Positions 43,935-52,784 of a DNA stretch of 64,000 nucleotides are shown piece after piece. This DNA is from Galbibacter sp048266365 (lineage in GTDB: Bacteria; Bacteroidota; Bacteroidia; Flavobacteriales; Flavobacteriaceae). Both the position numbers and the translations under genes were made by a program. A model generated the notes under the pieces. That model made no database searches and had not been told where the DNA came from. It saw nothing but the letters and a program-made list of their open reading frames with translations. Position 1 is the first letter of the stretch, and each line of letters starts with the position of its first letter. The stretch spans positions 124,001 through 188,000 of the forward strand of contig NZ_JBLWZP010000002.1 of the NCBI RefSeq assembly GCF_048266365.1, read 5' to 3'.

Positions 43935-45842
43935 ATGCAATTTAAACATCCAGAACTTCTTTGGGCACTCTTTCTTCTACTGATTCCTATTGTTATTCAT
44001 TTATTTAAATTGCGTAAATACCAAACCGAGGCATTTACCAACGTCCAGGTCTTAAAACAGATTCGCAAACAAACCAACAAACAATCGCAACTTAAAAAAT
44101 GGCTCATACTACTGATGAGAACCCTGGCTATCACCTGCTTGGTAATGGCCTTTACCGAACCCTATTTTTCAAAACGGGATCTGTTAAACAGCAAGATTGA
44201 AACAGTTATCTATATTGACAACTCTTTTAGCATGCAACTTCAGGGAGTTGAAGGCACTTTGTTACAAGAGGCTGTAAATAATGTACTACAACAATTTCCT
44301 GTAGATCAAACCTTTAGCCTTATCACCAATACAGATACTTTTAAGGACACTAATATTGAACGTATTAAGAATGACTTGATTGCCATTCCATACAGTGCAG
44401 AGCAGTTATCTATTGAAGCTATTTATCGCGGTGCAAATCAACTATTCACTAAGGAAGCCACGATTAAAAATTTAATTTTATTTTCAGATTTTCAAAAGAG
44501 GCATTTACCTCTAGACACTCTTCCTAATACCAAGAGCTATTTTATACCTCTTCAAGCTAATGTCACCTCGAATATCGTAATAGATAGTGCTTATATTGCA
44601 TCCAAAACCCCATTTCAGTACCACATCAAAGTTCAGTTACAAAGTAGCGATAACCATACTTCCACTCCCGTCTCCTTATACAATAACAATGAGCTTTATG
44701 CCAAAACTTCCGCAGAATTTAAGGAAAACAAAGCGACCGTAGAATTTAGTACAGGCCAGGAGTTTAAAAATGGACGTATCGAAGTTATTGACAAAGGGAT
44801 GACTTATGATAACAATTTGTATTTTTCACTTAGCGCATCCGAAAAGATTAATGTGCTTAGCATTTATGGCTCTGATAGTGAGTTCCTTAAACGAATCTAC
44901 ACTCCTGACGAATTTAACTATAATAGTACTCCACTCGATCAACTCGATTACAATAGCCTTACAAAACAAAATCTCATAATCCTAAATCAGCTACCTACTA
45001 TTTCTCCGGCCCTAACAGCTGCTCTGCTTGAGGCAAGCCAAAGCGGAATTAAAATTTGTGTAATTCCGGACAAAGTGGATAATTATGTGTCTTCGCAGCC
45101 TATATTTCCTTTTTTAGGAAATCTTAAATTCACAAAAAGTAATATTGCCGAGAAGCACATCACGACCATTGCATATCAACACCCTTTATTTGACCACGTA
45201 TTTGAATCAAATGTGTCCAACTTTCAGTACCCTAAGGTAAACAGTAGCCTTGAAATCACAGGAAGTCATCAAAGTGTCTTAAGCTATGAAGACGGAAGCG
45301 ATTTTTTAATTGAAACGGGAGGTCACTATGTATTTACAGCCGCATTAAGCACGGTCAATAGCAATTTTAAAAACACACCCTTGATTGTTCCAGTATTCTA
45401 TAACATGGCGCAGCAGAGCCTGCCTACTCCTACTTTGTATTATCATTTAGGACAGGCCAATACCATAGCTGTAAATACCCAACTTGAGCAAGATCAGGTA
45501 TTGAGTGTAGAGAACGAAAAGGAATCTTTTATTCCTCTACAGATGAATTATCAAAATTATGTGTCCATTACCACAGGTGAATATCCTAAAGAACAAGGAA
45601 TGTATTGGGTAAAAAATAATACTGATAAAGTGGCGGCCCTCAGTTTCAATTACCCACGCCATGAAAGTAGCTCAGAGTATCTATCTACTAGCGATTTCCA
45701 TACGCAACCACAAAAAAGTGCAACCCAAGTTTTCAAGGAAATAAAAAGTGAAAACAATATCAATGAGCTTTGGAAATGGTTTGCTATTTTTGCACTAGTC
45801 TTTTTATGTTTAGAACTTCTTATCCTAAAATATTTCAAATAA
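43935..45842 (+). CDS. BatA/aerotolerance-type membrane protein with VWA-like domain
   Basis: A 635-residue protein. The BatA N-terminal module is clear: F-K-H-P-E-L-L-W-A-L-F-L-L-L-I-P-I-V-I-H-L-F, then L-R-K-Y, and a second helix near residue 57. A VWA-like region follows with the metal-site motif Y-I-D-N-S-F-S-M (about 93-100). The remaining ~480 residues form a beta-rich periplasmic region, ending in a helix (W-F-A-I-F-A-L-V-F-L-C-L-E-L-L-I-L) and a short basic tail. Members often stand next to MoxR/DUF58 proteins, but none are here. Its TAA overlaps the next ATG (TAATG). The function is unknown. Confidence 0.86.
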   Translation: MQFKHPELLWALFLLLIPIVIHLFKLRKYQTEAFTNVQVLKQIRKQTNKQSQLKKWLILLMRTLAITCLVMAFTEPYFSKRDLLNSKIETVIYIDNSFSMQLQGVEGTLLQEAVNNVLQQFPVDQTFSLITNTDTFKDTNIERIKNDLIAIPYSAEQLSIEAIYRGANQLFTKEATIKNLILFSDFQKRHLPLDTLPNTKSYFIPLQANVTSNIVIDSAYIASKTPFQYHIKVQLQSSDNHTSTPVSLYNNNELYAKTSAEFKENKATVEFSTGQEFKNGRIEVIDKGMTYDNNLYFSLSASEKINVLSIYGSDSEFLKRIYTPDEFNYNSTPLDQLDYNSLTKQNLIILNQLPTISPALTAALLEASQSGIKICVIPDKVDNYVSSQPIFPFLGNLKFTKSNIAEKHITTIAYQHPLFDHVFESNVSNFQYPKVNSSLEITGSHQSVLSYEDGSDFLIETGGHYVFTAALSTVNSNFKNTPLIVPVFYNMAQQSLPTPTLYYHLGQANTIAVNTQLEQDQVLSVENEKESFIPLQMNYQNYVSITTGEYPKEQGMYWVKNNTDKVAALSFNYPRHESSSEYLSTSDFHTQPQKSATQVFKEIKSENNINELWKWFAIFALVFLCLELLILKYFK

Positions 45843-47101
45843 TGAATATTCTTATAAAATCTGCCAAAATAATCGCGCCTAAAAAAAGCTATAATCAACA
45901 AACCAAAGACATTCTAATTATAGATGGCACGATAACGAAAATTGAAGATCAGATAGAAACATCGGAGCAGGTAACAGAAATTTCTTTAGACAACCTCCAT
46001 GTTTCTGACGGTTGGTTTGACAGTAGTGTTTGTTTTGGAGAACCAGGGTACGAAGACAGAGAAACCATTGAAAATGGTCTAGACACAGCAGCCTTTAGCG
46101 GATATACCGCTGTTGCCGTAAACCCCAATACACATCCAGTTGCAGACACTAATGCGGATATTGGTTTTATAAAATCAAAAGGGGCTTCAAAGGCTGCCAG
46201 CCTCTACCCTATTGCGGCACTTACGACAAAAAGTGATGGTGTAGATTTAGCCGAGCTTTTCGATATGAAAAATGCGGGCGCCGTTGCTTTTGGGGATTAT
46301 CAAAAACCCATAGCCAATCCAAATTTACTCAAAATTGCCCTTCAATACACTCAAAACTTCAATGGTCTTGTACTTTCCTTTCCAATGGAAAACAAAGTTA
46401 TAGGCAAAGGTGTAGTCAACGAAGGAGTGCTTAGTACCAGACTAGGACTTAAAGGAATTCCCGCGCTTTCAGAAGAACTACAGATCGTTCGAGATCTATT
46501 CATTTTGGAATATACTGGAGGAAAGCTTCACATTCCTACAATTTCAACAAAATTAAGTGTTGACCTCATTAAAAAAGCAAAGGAAAAAGGCCTTGATGTA
46601 AGTTGTAGTGTTGCTTTAGCTAATTTAGTACTCAATGAGAATGAATTAGAAGACTTCGACACCAATTACAAAGTACTTCCACCATTGCGTACTGAAGAGG
46701 ATAGAAAAGCACTCGTAGAAGGTGTTAAGAAGGGGGTTATTGACTTTGTCACCAGTGACCACAACCCTATTGATATCGAGAATAAGAACATAGAGTTTGA
46801 CCATGCTTTATTTGGAACTATAGGATTGGAAGCAAGTTTCGGGTTGTTGTTACAACAGTTCCCTTTAGAAACAGTTATTAAAACACTCACCTCAGGTAAA
46901 GAGCGTTTTGGAATTACTGATACTAGTATTGAAGTCGGAAACAAAGCAAATATCACACTTTTTGATCCTGAACCTAACTACAAATTTGATAAAAGCGACA
47001 TCCTGTCCTTGTCTACAAATTGCGCCTTTACAGGAAAAGAGATCAAAGGAAAGGTGTACGGTGTTATTTCAAACAATCTTATACAGCTTAAAACCCTATA
47101 A
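45842..47101 (+). CDS. Dihydroorotase-like protein lacking metal-binding histidines
   Basis: A 419-residue amidohydrolase-fold protein that aligns by eye with class I dihydroorotases: P-G-Y-E-D-R-E-T-I-E-N-G, V-A-V-N-P-N-T-H-P-V-A-D, L-P-P-L-R-T-E-E-D-R and T-S-D-H-N-P. The zinc ligands are gone. The H-x-H after strand 1 (usually V-D-V-H-V-H-L-R-E-P-G) is F-D-S-S-V-C-F-G-E-P-G (Ser62, Cys64); the H-V-S-T His is Thr (P-T-I-S-T, about 232); the third His region reads V-A-L-A-N-L (about 258). Only the late Asp (about 305) remains. It resembles the inactive PyrC' partners of aspartate transcarbamoylase. The start at 45842 overlaps the upstream stop. Confidence 0.88.
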   Translation: MNILIKSAKIIAPKKSYNQQTKDILIIDGTITKIEDQIETSEQVTEISLDNLHVSDGWFDSSVCFGEPGYEDRETIENGLDTAAFSGYTAVAVNPNTHPVADTNADIGFIKSKGASKAASLYPIAALTTKSDGVDLAELFDMKNAGAVAFGDYQKPIANPNLLKIALQYTQNFNGLVLSFPMENKVIGKGVVNEGVLSTRLGLKGIPALSEELQIVRDLFILEYTGGKLHIPTISTKLSVDLIKKAKEKGLDVSCSVALANLVLNENELEDFDTNYKVLPPLRTEEDRKALVEGVKKGVIDFVTSDHNPIDIENKNIEFDHALFGTIGLEASFGLLLQQFPLETVIKTLTSGKERFGITDTSIEVGNKANITLFDPEPNYKFDKSDILSLSTNCAFTGKEIKGKVYGVISNNLIQLKTL

Positions 47102-47112
47102 ATTTATACAAA

Positions 47113-47442
47113 ATGGAAATCAGACCGGAAAAGCAAGGGAAAACCAACGCTATAATAGGGTATATAACCATCTTTGGAACGGTTATAGCAATCATTTTAA
47201 ATATGGATAAACAGAACCCTTTTGCACGTTTTCATATTAGACAGGCTTTAGGGATTAATATCACCTATTTATTATTAGGTACCCTTGTAAGCTATTTTAA
47301 TTCATGGGGTGTCTCTACTGCCTTTTATATTTTTATCTCAGTATTGTGGTTTTATGGATTTATCACCATGCTGCAGGATAAATGCAGTCCGGTTCCTTTT
47401 ATTGGCCCATATTTTCAAAAATGGTTCACCTTCATTAAATAA
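47113..47442 (+). CDS. Small Tic20/DUF4870-like membrane protein
   Basis: A 109-residue protein with about three membrane helices. The segment D-K-Q-N-P-F-A-R-F-H-I-R-Q-A-L-G-I-N is the hallmark of the DUF4870/Tic20-like family, followed by hydrophobic stretches and a C-terminal P-F-I-G-P-Y-F-Q-K-W-F. The role in bacteria is unknown. It lies 11 bases after the dihydroorotase-like gene and 9 bases before the esterase gene, so the four genes from 43935 look like one operon. Confidence 0.8.
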   Translation: MEIRPEKQGKTNAIIGYITIFGTVIAIILNMDKQNPFARFHIRQALGINITYLLLGTLVSYFNSWGVSTAFYIFISVLWFYGFITMLQDKCSPVPFIGPYFQKWFTFIK

Positions 47443-47451
47443 TATACTATT

Positions 47452-48111
47452 TTGCAAACTAAAAATTTACCCCTACACCACCTCTTAAAACCATCGCAAA
47501 ACACCGATGGAAAGGCTCCAGTAATGTTCATGTTACACGGATACGGGAGTAATGAAGACGATTTGTTTTCATTCGCTAGAGAATTACCAGCAGAGCTCTG
47601 TATCATCTCCATTAGAGCTCCACACCCTCTTATGGCTTCCGCCTTTGCGTGGTATGCCATCAATTTTGATGAAAACGCCAATAAATGGACCGATAAGGAG
47701 CAAGCAAAGACTTCTCTCAATAGTATTGTTAGTTTCATCGATCAAGCCGTTGAGACCTATGACCTAGATCCCAATAACGTTACTTTGTTAGGCTTTAGCC
47801 AAGGTGCTATTTTAAGTTATGCTTTGGCCTTGTCTTATCCGGAAAAAGTAAAGAATGTCATTGCCTTAAGTGGTTATATAGAGGTGGATATCTTAGCCAC
47901 TGACTATGTGTCAAACGACTTTTCAGAGCTTAGTTTTTACGCCTCTCACGGATCTGTCGATCAAGTCATCCCGGTAGAATGGGCTAGAAATACGCCTCCC
48001 CTATTAAAATCCCTAAATATCGAGCATGTCTACGAAGAGTTTCCTGTAGGACACGGTGTGGCTCCTCAGAATTTCTTTGCGTTAAAATCTTGGCTTGATA
48101 AAAGAATTTAA
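47452..48111 (+). CDS. Alpha/beta-hydrolase, YpfH/carboxylesterase-2 type
   Basis: A 219-residue serine esterase. It has the oxyanion H-G-Y-G-S-N-E-D-D-L motif, the nucleophile Ser116 in L-G-F-S-Q-G-A, a D-Q-V-I-P acid and a G-H-G-V His near the end, so the triad is complete. The family includes YpfH and acyl-protein-thioesterase-like enzymes acting on short-chain esters. The start is TTG at 47452: no in-frame ATG lies before the conserved N-terminus, and the codon follows the previous gene by nine bases. Confidence 0.9.
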   Translation: MQTKNLPLHHLLKPSQNTDGKAPVMFMLHGYGSNEDDLFSFARELPAELCIISIRAPHPLMASAFAWYAINFDENANKWTDKEQAKTSLNSIVSFIDQAVETYDLDPNNVTLLGFSQGAILSYALALSYPEKVKNVIALSGYIEVDILATDYVSNDFSELSFYASHGSVDQVIPVEWARNTPPLLKSLNIEHVYEEFPVGHGVAPQNFFALKSWLDKRI

Positions 48112-48192
48112 AAAAGCAATTACACCAAATAAACTGACTACTACAGTTGTCCATAGCAATCGGCTAGGATGTATAGTTCAAAAAAAGTATTC

Positions 48193-48238
48193 AAAAAACA
48201 TCACCCTAAGTCCATAAAACCTAGGGCGATGTTTTTTT
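48193..48238. terminator. Bidirectional terminator between the esterase and terC
   Basis: Arms 48193-48210 and 48221-48238 pair through ACATC-x-CCCTA with TAGGG-x-GATGT (one internal mismatch), flanked by A-run and T-run, so it can stop transcription from both convergent genes. Confidence 0.85.
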
Positions 48239-48262
48239 ATAGTATAGCTATCAGGAATAAAA

Positions 48263-49216
48263 TTAAGCTTTCACCTGAGTTTTCTTTTCTTGTCTTAGGG
48301 AGAACACTACTCCAAGACCTAAAGATAAGCCAATAAAGGCTAGCGAGAACCATTCTGGGATCTCAATATGATGTGCTAAAATCATCTTTACACCCACATA
48401 ACTTAATATGGCGACCAAACTGTATTTTAGATATCCAAAGCGCTCTAGCATATTGGCTAGAAAGAAATACATTGACCGTAGACCTAGAATAGCCATGATA
48501 TTCGAACTAAAGACCAAGAACGGATCTGAAGTAATCGCTAATATAGCAGGTATGCTATCAAGGGCAAATAAGATATCTGTGAACTCAATTAGAATAAGTG
48601 CTAAAAACAAAGGAGTAGCAATAAGAAGGCCACGCTTTCTAATGAAAAACTCTTGGCTATTTATAACAGTTGTAATAGGCATCATCTTGCGAACAGTTTT
48701 GTAGACAAAGGATTGTTTTGGATCATATTGATGATCTTCCTTTTCAAATAACATTCGTAAGGCCGTAAAAATCAAGAATGCACCAAATACGTAAATGATC
48801 CAATCAAACTTCTTAATCAAGAATACTCCGAATAAAATCATCAACGCCCTAAAGACGATTGCGCCAATAATACCCCAAAACAATACGCGATGTTGAAATT
48901 TCTTTGGAATTTTAAAAGAGGTGAATATTACCGCAATCACAAAAATATTATCAATACTAAGCGAGAGTTCAATTAAGTACCCGGTAATATATTTAAGCAT
49001 GGCCGTGGTAGGCGACAATCCATCCACATTTTCCACCCATCCATTTTTAAATATGAAATACACTGCAACCGAAAACAGTATAGCTACACTGACCCATATA
49101 GCGGTCCACACAGAGGCTTCCTTATTGGATATCTCATGTGGGTTTTTATTAAATACTCCTAGATCTAAAGCTAGAAAAATAATAATCAACGTGATAAATA
49201 ATCCCCAAACAATCAT
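48263..49216 (-). CDS. TerC-family integral membrane protein
   Basis: A 317-residue polytopic protein with about nine membrane helices. The family motifs E-L-S-L-S-I-D-N-I-F-V and E-F-T-D-I-L-F-A-L-D-S-I-P-A-I have intramembrane acidic residues and are complete, as is the F-S-S-N-I-M-A-I-L-G-L-R-S-M-Y segment. TerC/Alx proteins are linked to tellurite resistance and to Mn2+ and Ca2+ export. No ter stress genes are near, so metal homeostasis is the more cautious role. It lies five bases downstream of the gene at 49222, so the two are probably cotranscribed. Confidence 0.94.
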   Translation of the reverse strand: MIVWGLFITLIIIFLALDLGVFNKNPHEISNKEASVWTAIWVSVAILFSVAVYFIFKNGWVENVDGLSPTTAMLKYITGYLIELSLSIDNIFVIAVIFTSFKIPKKFQHRVLFWGIIGAIVFRALMILFGVFLIKKFDWIIYVFGAFLIFTALRMLFEKEDHQYDPKQSFVYKTVRKMMPITTVINSQEFFIRKRGLLIATPLFLALILIEFTDILFALDSIPAILAITSDPFLVFSSNIMAILGLRSMYFFLANMLERFGYLKYSLVAILSYVGVKMILAHHIEIPEWFSLAFIGLSLGLGVVFSLRQEKKTQVKA

Positions 49217-49221
49217 AATAC

Positions 49222-49716
49222 TTAATTTCTACTGTATAACAGATGATCAAGTACGGTAAAATCAATACCTAAATCATCCTTCAATTTATATTCAATTAAT
49301 AATTCTCCCCAATGTTTCCCATCGGAAAAGTCAACCACAATCCATTTGTGGTTTAAAACTTTAATTTTATTAAGTTTCATAGGAGCGCCAGACATCCCGT
49401 CATAAGGAACCAAAGGATTATTTCCTTTGTGCTCGTTGGTCTCCAATAATTTATCTGCTATATACCTGGAAAGGTTTTCAAGTCCTAGGTGATCGTAATA
49501 TGCAAGTGCATCGTCGTTATTTTCAAGGGAAAAGTACTGAAGGTTTAACTTTTCCAAGGTAATCGTTTCAATAGAATCCTCTAATTGTGTTACTTCTGAT
49601 TCAAGATGTTCCATTTTTGAAGATTGATTTTCGAAATATTGCTTTGCGCTTACATACTGGTATAAAATAAATAGCAGTGCAAACATAAACAAATACAAAA
49701 AAATACTTCTTCTCAT
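49222..49716 (-). CDS. Membrane-anchored coiled-coil protein of unknown function
   Basis: A 164-residue protein: one N-terminal helix in the membrane (I-F-L-Y-L-F-M-F-A-L-L-F-I-L-Y), a short coiled coil (residues about 28-58, rich in E, K and L), then a soluble domain with G-N-N-P-L-V-P-Y, L-N-K-I-K-V-L-N-H-K-W-I-V-V-D-F-S-D-G-K-x-W-G-E-L. I recall this as a Flavobacteriia-specific family sometimes labelled hydrolase, but I see no catalytic motif. It is translated just ahead of terC. Confidence 0.7.
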   Translation of the reverse strand: MRRSIFLYLFMFALLFILYQYVSAKQYFENQSSKMEHLESEVTQLEDSIETITLEKLNLQYFSLENNDDALAYYDHLGLENLSRYIADKLLETNEHKGNNPLVPYDGMSGAPMKLNKIKVLNHKWIVVDFSDGKHWGELLIEYKLKDDLGIDFTVLDHLLYSRN

Positions 49717-49780
49717 AGGGTAAAATTTAACTTTATTAATACATCATTTTCGATGTGCTATGGAAAAATGGCATTTCCAT

Positions 49781-50545
49781 TTATAACTTAATTTCTAAAT
49801 TGTCATATGCTAGATAAACGTTCTCCGGCAATTCTGCCTGAACAGCTGCATGAAAGCCTAACATAGGACTTATATGTGTTAAATAGGCTTGTTTTGGCTT
49901 CACCTTATCTATAAACTCTAGTGCTTCTGCGATATTAAAATGAGAATGATGCTTTTGCTTTCGAAGCGCATTGACAACCAAAACATCAACCCCGATCAAT
50001 TTTTCGACCTCTTCATCTTCAATGGTCTTAACGTCGGTCAGGTAGGCAAACTTATCGAATCTATATCCAAACACTTGCAAACGATTGTGATGTGCATTGA
50101 TTGGAATAACCGTTATCCCCCCCAAGGTGATGGGAACATCGTTCTTCACCTTGTTGACGCGAACCGCTGGCGCTCCAGGGTATCGTTCTTTCGTTGCAAA
50201 GATATAATCAAATTTGGTTATTAAAGACTTTATTACGCGTTTATGTGCATAAATTGGGATATCACCCTGTCTGAAAAAGAACGGCCTAATATCATCCATT
50301 CCCATGATGTGATCTGCGTGTTCATGTGTAAAAAGTATACCATCTATATGCTTGACATCATTAGTCAACATTTGTTGCCTAAAATCTGGGCCACAATCTA
50401 CAATGTAGCAGAACTCTTCCCATTGTACCATCACGGACACTCTAAGGCGTTTATCCTTCTCATCAGTACTTTTGGATACAGGATCATCACTTCCGATGAT
50501 CGGGATGCCTTGAGAAGTACCTGTACCTAAAAATGTGACCTTCAT
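49781..50545 (-). CDS. MBL-fold metallo-hydrolase, PhnP-like
   Basis: A 254-residue metallo-beta-lactamase-fold phosphodiesterase-like enzyme. It starts with F-L-G-T-G-T-S-Q-G-I-P, as in PhnP and RNase Z relatives. The metal site T-H-E-H-A-D-H (74-79) and the distal histidines (N-A-H-H-N, T-H-I) are all present. PhnP cleaves cyclic ribose phosphate, but no phosphonate genes are near, so the substrate is open. Divergent from the gene at 50715. Confidence 0.9.
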   Translation of the reverse strand: MKVTFLGTGTSQGIPIIGSDDPVSKSTDEKDKRLRVSVMVQWEEFCYIVDCGPDFRQQMLTNDVKHIDGILFTHEHADHIMGMDDIRPFFFRQGDIPIYAHKRVIKSLITKFDYIFATKERYPGAPAVRVNKVKNDVPITLGGITVIPINAHHNRLQVFGYRFDKFAYLTDVKTIEDEEVEKLIGVDVLVVNALRKQKHHSHFNIAEALEFIDKVKPKQAYLTHISPMLGFHAAVQAELPENVYLAYDNLEIKL

Positions 50546-50686
50546 TTGTAGCGTTTTAAATCGTTCTTAAAGCTTTCTTATGTCCAATAGGGCTGCTTAG
50601 TTTTTTCAAGTCTTAAAATTAGTGTAAACTATCAAAAATATTTGTCAAATTTATCATTTAAATTCTAATTGCTCCTTGAATCTTTT

Positions 50687-50694
50687 TAACTTTG
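50687..50694 (+). promoter_or_regulatory. Candidate -7 element for the orphan gene at 50715
   Basis: TAACTTTG matches TAnnTTTG and ends 20 bases before the ATG. A TTG at 50669-50671 is 15 bases upstream, shorter than usual. Confidence 0.4.
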
Positions 50695-50714
50695 TAACAA
50701 ATTTTTTTGCTTAA

Positions 50715-52175
50715 ATGACAGTAGTTTTAAAAGGCGACAAGGAATTTGAAAACATTCCTTCACTTAAAGCCAAAGCTTTACGGATTAATCTGAATAAGGA
50801 TATTTACGGCACTTTTGCCGAAATAGGAGCTGGACAAGAAACCGTAAGACATTTCTTCCGTGCCGGAGGAGCCTCAGGGACTATTGCCAAGGCAATGAGT
50901 GCTTATGATAAGAATTTTAGCGACGCCATATACGGGACGGAGGAAGATGGACGATATGTAACGGAGCACCGACTAAAAAAAATGCTTTCTCATGAAATGA
51001 ATCTAATGGAAGAACGCATTCTAAAAGATGACAACCCTAACAAAATTTTCTTTGCTTATGCCAATACGGTGGCAACTATTGATTTTGCAAAGAAGTTCAA
51101 AGGACACGGTTGGCTTGGAATCCGTTTTCAGATTGACCCTAACGAAGAATATAACGAAATTCAACTTCATATTCGTTTTAAGCAAAACGAAACCCGATTA
51201 CAACAAGAAACCCTAGGGATCGTTGGTGTCAATCTTATCTATGGAGCCTTTTACAAGCACAATAAGCCTAAAAATTTATTGAGATATCTCTACGATCACA
51301 TTGACCGAGATACTATCGAAATTGATACAATCAACTTTTCTGGGCCTAGATTCAAAGACGTAGACAACCGACTGATGAGTTTGCAATTGGTTAAAAATGG
51401 GATGACTGATGCCGTAATGTTCGGACCAGATGGAAATAACATACTGCCAGCTTCCATGCTCTACAAGAAGAACATCCTTGCATTAAGAGGTAGTTTTAGA
51501 CCCGTTACCCTAGTCAATATGGACATGTATAAGAAGTCTTACGAGATCTTTATACGCGAACCAAAAGTAGAAGAAGATAGAACCGTCGTTGTTTTTGAAA
51601 TTACATTATCCAATCTACGAGCTGAAGGAGAAATCGACGAGGAAGATTTTATGGACAGAGCGCGACTGTTATGTTCCTTAGGGCAGACGGTGATGATCTC
51701 CAATTTCCAAGAATACTATAAACTTGTAGAATACTTCTCCGAATACACCAAAGAACGTATGGCACTCACCATGGGAGTCAATAACTTGGTTGATATATTT
51801 GACGAAAAATACTATCGTCACCTCAGTGGTGGTATCCTAGAGGCTTTTGGAAAACTTTTCTATAAAGACCTTAAGGTATATTGTTACCCAATGATAGACC
51901 CTGACACAGGGCTTACCAACACTAGTAACACCCTTAAAGTTCATCCAAGAATGAAGGGATTGTACAAGTTTTTCAAATACAACGGAAAAGTGGTTGACAT
52001 ATTCGATTATGATGAAGATGTACTTCAAATCTTTTCTCGAGATGTACTACAGAAAATCGCCAGCGGAGAGCCAGGCTGGGAGGAACTCTTGCCAGAGGGG
52101 GTTGCAGCGCATATAAAAGAACAGGGCTTATTCGATTATGTCCCTCAGAAAGCTTTAGATTCCAAAAAACAGTAA
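50715..52175 (+). CDS. Large conserved cytosolic protein of unknown function
   Basis: A 486-residue protein with no signal peptide, no membrane helix and few cysteines. Striking segments: G-T-F-A-E-I-G-A-G-Q-E-T-V-R-H-F-F-R-A-G-G-A-S-G-T-I-A-K-A-M-S-A-Y-D near residues 33-66, then N-P-N-K-I-F-F-A-Y-A-N-T-V and G-W-L-G-I-R-F-Q. A C-terminal part reads K-V-H-P-R-M-K-G-L-Y-K-F. I recall such proteins in Bacteroidota and some cyanobacteria under misleading labels (TonB receptor, nicotinate mononucleotide adenylyltransferase). Neither a barrel nor an adenylyltransferase H-x-G-H motif is present. Single gene with its own promoter candidate. Confidence 0.75.
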   Translation: MTVVLKGDKEFENIPSLKAKALRINLNKDIYGTFAEIGAGQETVRHFFRAGGASGTIAKAMSAYDKNFSDAIYGTEEDGRYVTEHRLKKMLSHEMNLMEERILKDDNPNKIFFAYANTVATIDFAKKFKGHGWLGIRFQIDPNEEYNEIQLHIRFKQNETRLQQETLGIVGVNLIYGAFYKHNKPKNLLRYLYDHIDRDTIEIDTINFSGPRFKDVDNRLMSLQLVKNGMTDAVMFGPDGNNILPASMLYKKNILALRGSFRPVTLVNMDMYKKSYEIFIREPKVEEDRTVVVFEITLSNLRAEGEIDEEDFMDRARLLCSLGQTVMISNFQEYYKLVEYFSEYTKERMALTMGVNNLVDIFDEKYYRHLSGGILEAFGKLFYKDLKVYCYPMIDPDTGLTNTSNTLKVHPRMKGLYKFFKYNGKVVDIFDYDEDVLQIFSRDVLQKIASGEPGWEELLPEGVAAHIKEQGLFDYVPQKALDSKKQ

Positions 52176-52266
52176 ACCTTTAAAGGAACTTTTCCATTTC
52201 CATCCTAGTTGTTTGAATGGAAATGGAATACTAATAGTTCTAGAAGTATATTATTCTATTGCACAC

Positions 52267-52728
52267 CTAATCCAGTAGCTCTAGTATTTGTTCCGCATGA
52301 TCCTTGGTTTTAACCTTTTGGATAACATGAGTAACAACACCACTTTCATCGACTAGAAAGGTCATTCTATGAATACCCTCATAAGATCTACCCATAAACT
52401 TCTTAGGCCCCCATACTCCGAAAGCATTGATCAAGGTTTTATCCTCATCAGCAATCAGTGGAAACGGAAATTCATATTTATTTCTGAAATTCGTTTGTCT
52501 CTTTTGTGAATCCGCACTCACTCCTATCAAACTAAAGCCCTTTTGCTGAAGTTCATTATAATTATCCCTCAGATTACATGCTTCTGCTGTACATCCTGGA
52601 GTACTCGCTTTAGGGTAGAAAAAAACAATGAGTTTTTTACCTTTAAAATCAGCTTTTGAAACAGTATTTCCCTCCTGATCTAACACCTTAAATTCCGGTA
52701 CCATACTACCTACTTCCAATGTTTGCAT
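52267..52728 (-). CDS. bcp: Thioredoxin-dependent thiol peroxidase (BCP family)
   Basis: A 153-residue peroxiredoxin that reduces H2O2 and organic hydroperoxides. The catalytic Cys46 lies in Y-P-K-A-S-T-P-G-C-T-A-E-A-C, with a resolving Cys51 five residues on, as in E. coli BCP. The rest matches the family (L-I-G-V-S-A-D-S, P-F-P-L-I-A-D-E-D, G-x-x-R-M-T-F-L-V-D). Divergent from nth with 56 bases between, linking two protection genes. Confidence 0.95.
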   Translation of the reverse strand: MQTLEVGSMVPEFKVLDQEGNTVSKADFKGKKLIVFFYPKASTPGCTAEACNLRDNYNELQQKGFSLIGVSADSQKRQTNFRNKYEFPFPLIADEDKTLINAFGVWGPKKFMGRSYEGIHRMTFLVDESGVVTHVIQKVKTKDHAEQILELLD

Positions 52729-52784
52729 TTATGCGTATTTTTGTTAAATTAAGTTGTATTACTTTTGTTCAAAATTACTAAATA

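Noticed and set aside
48408..48704. 98-codon frame opposite terC
   Set aside because: Lies entirely antisense to a clear TerC coding region.
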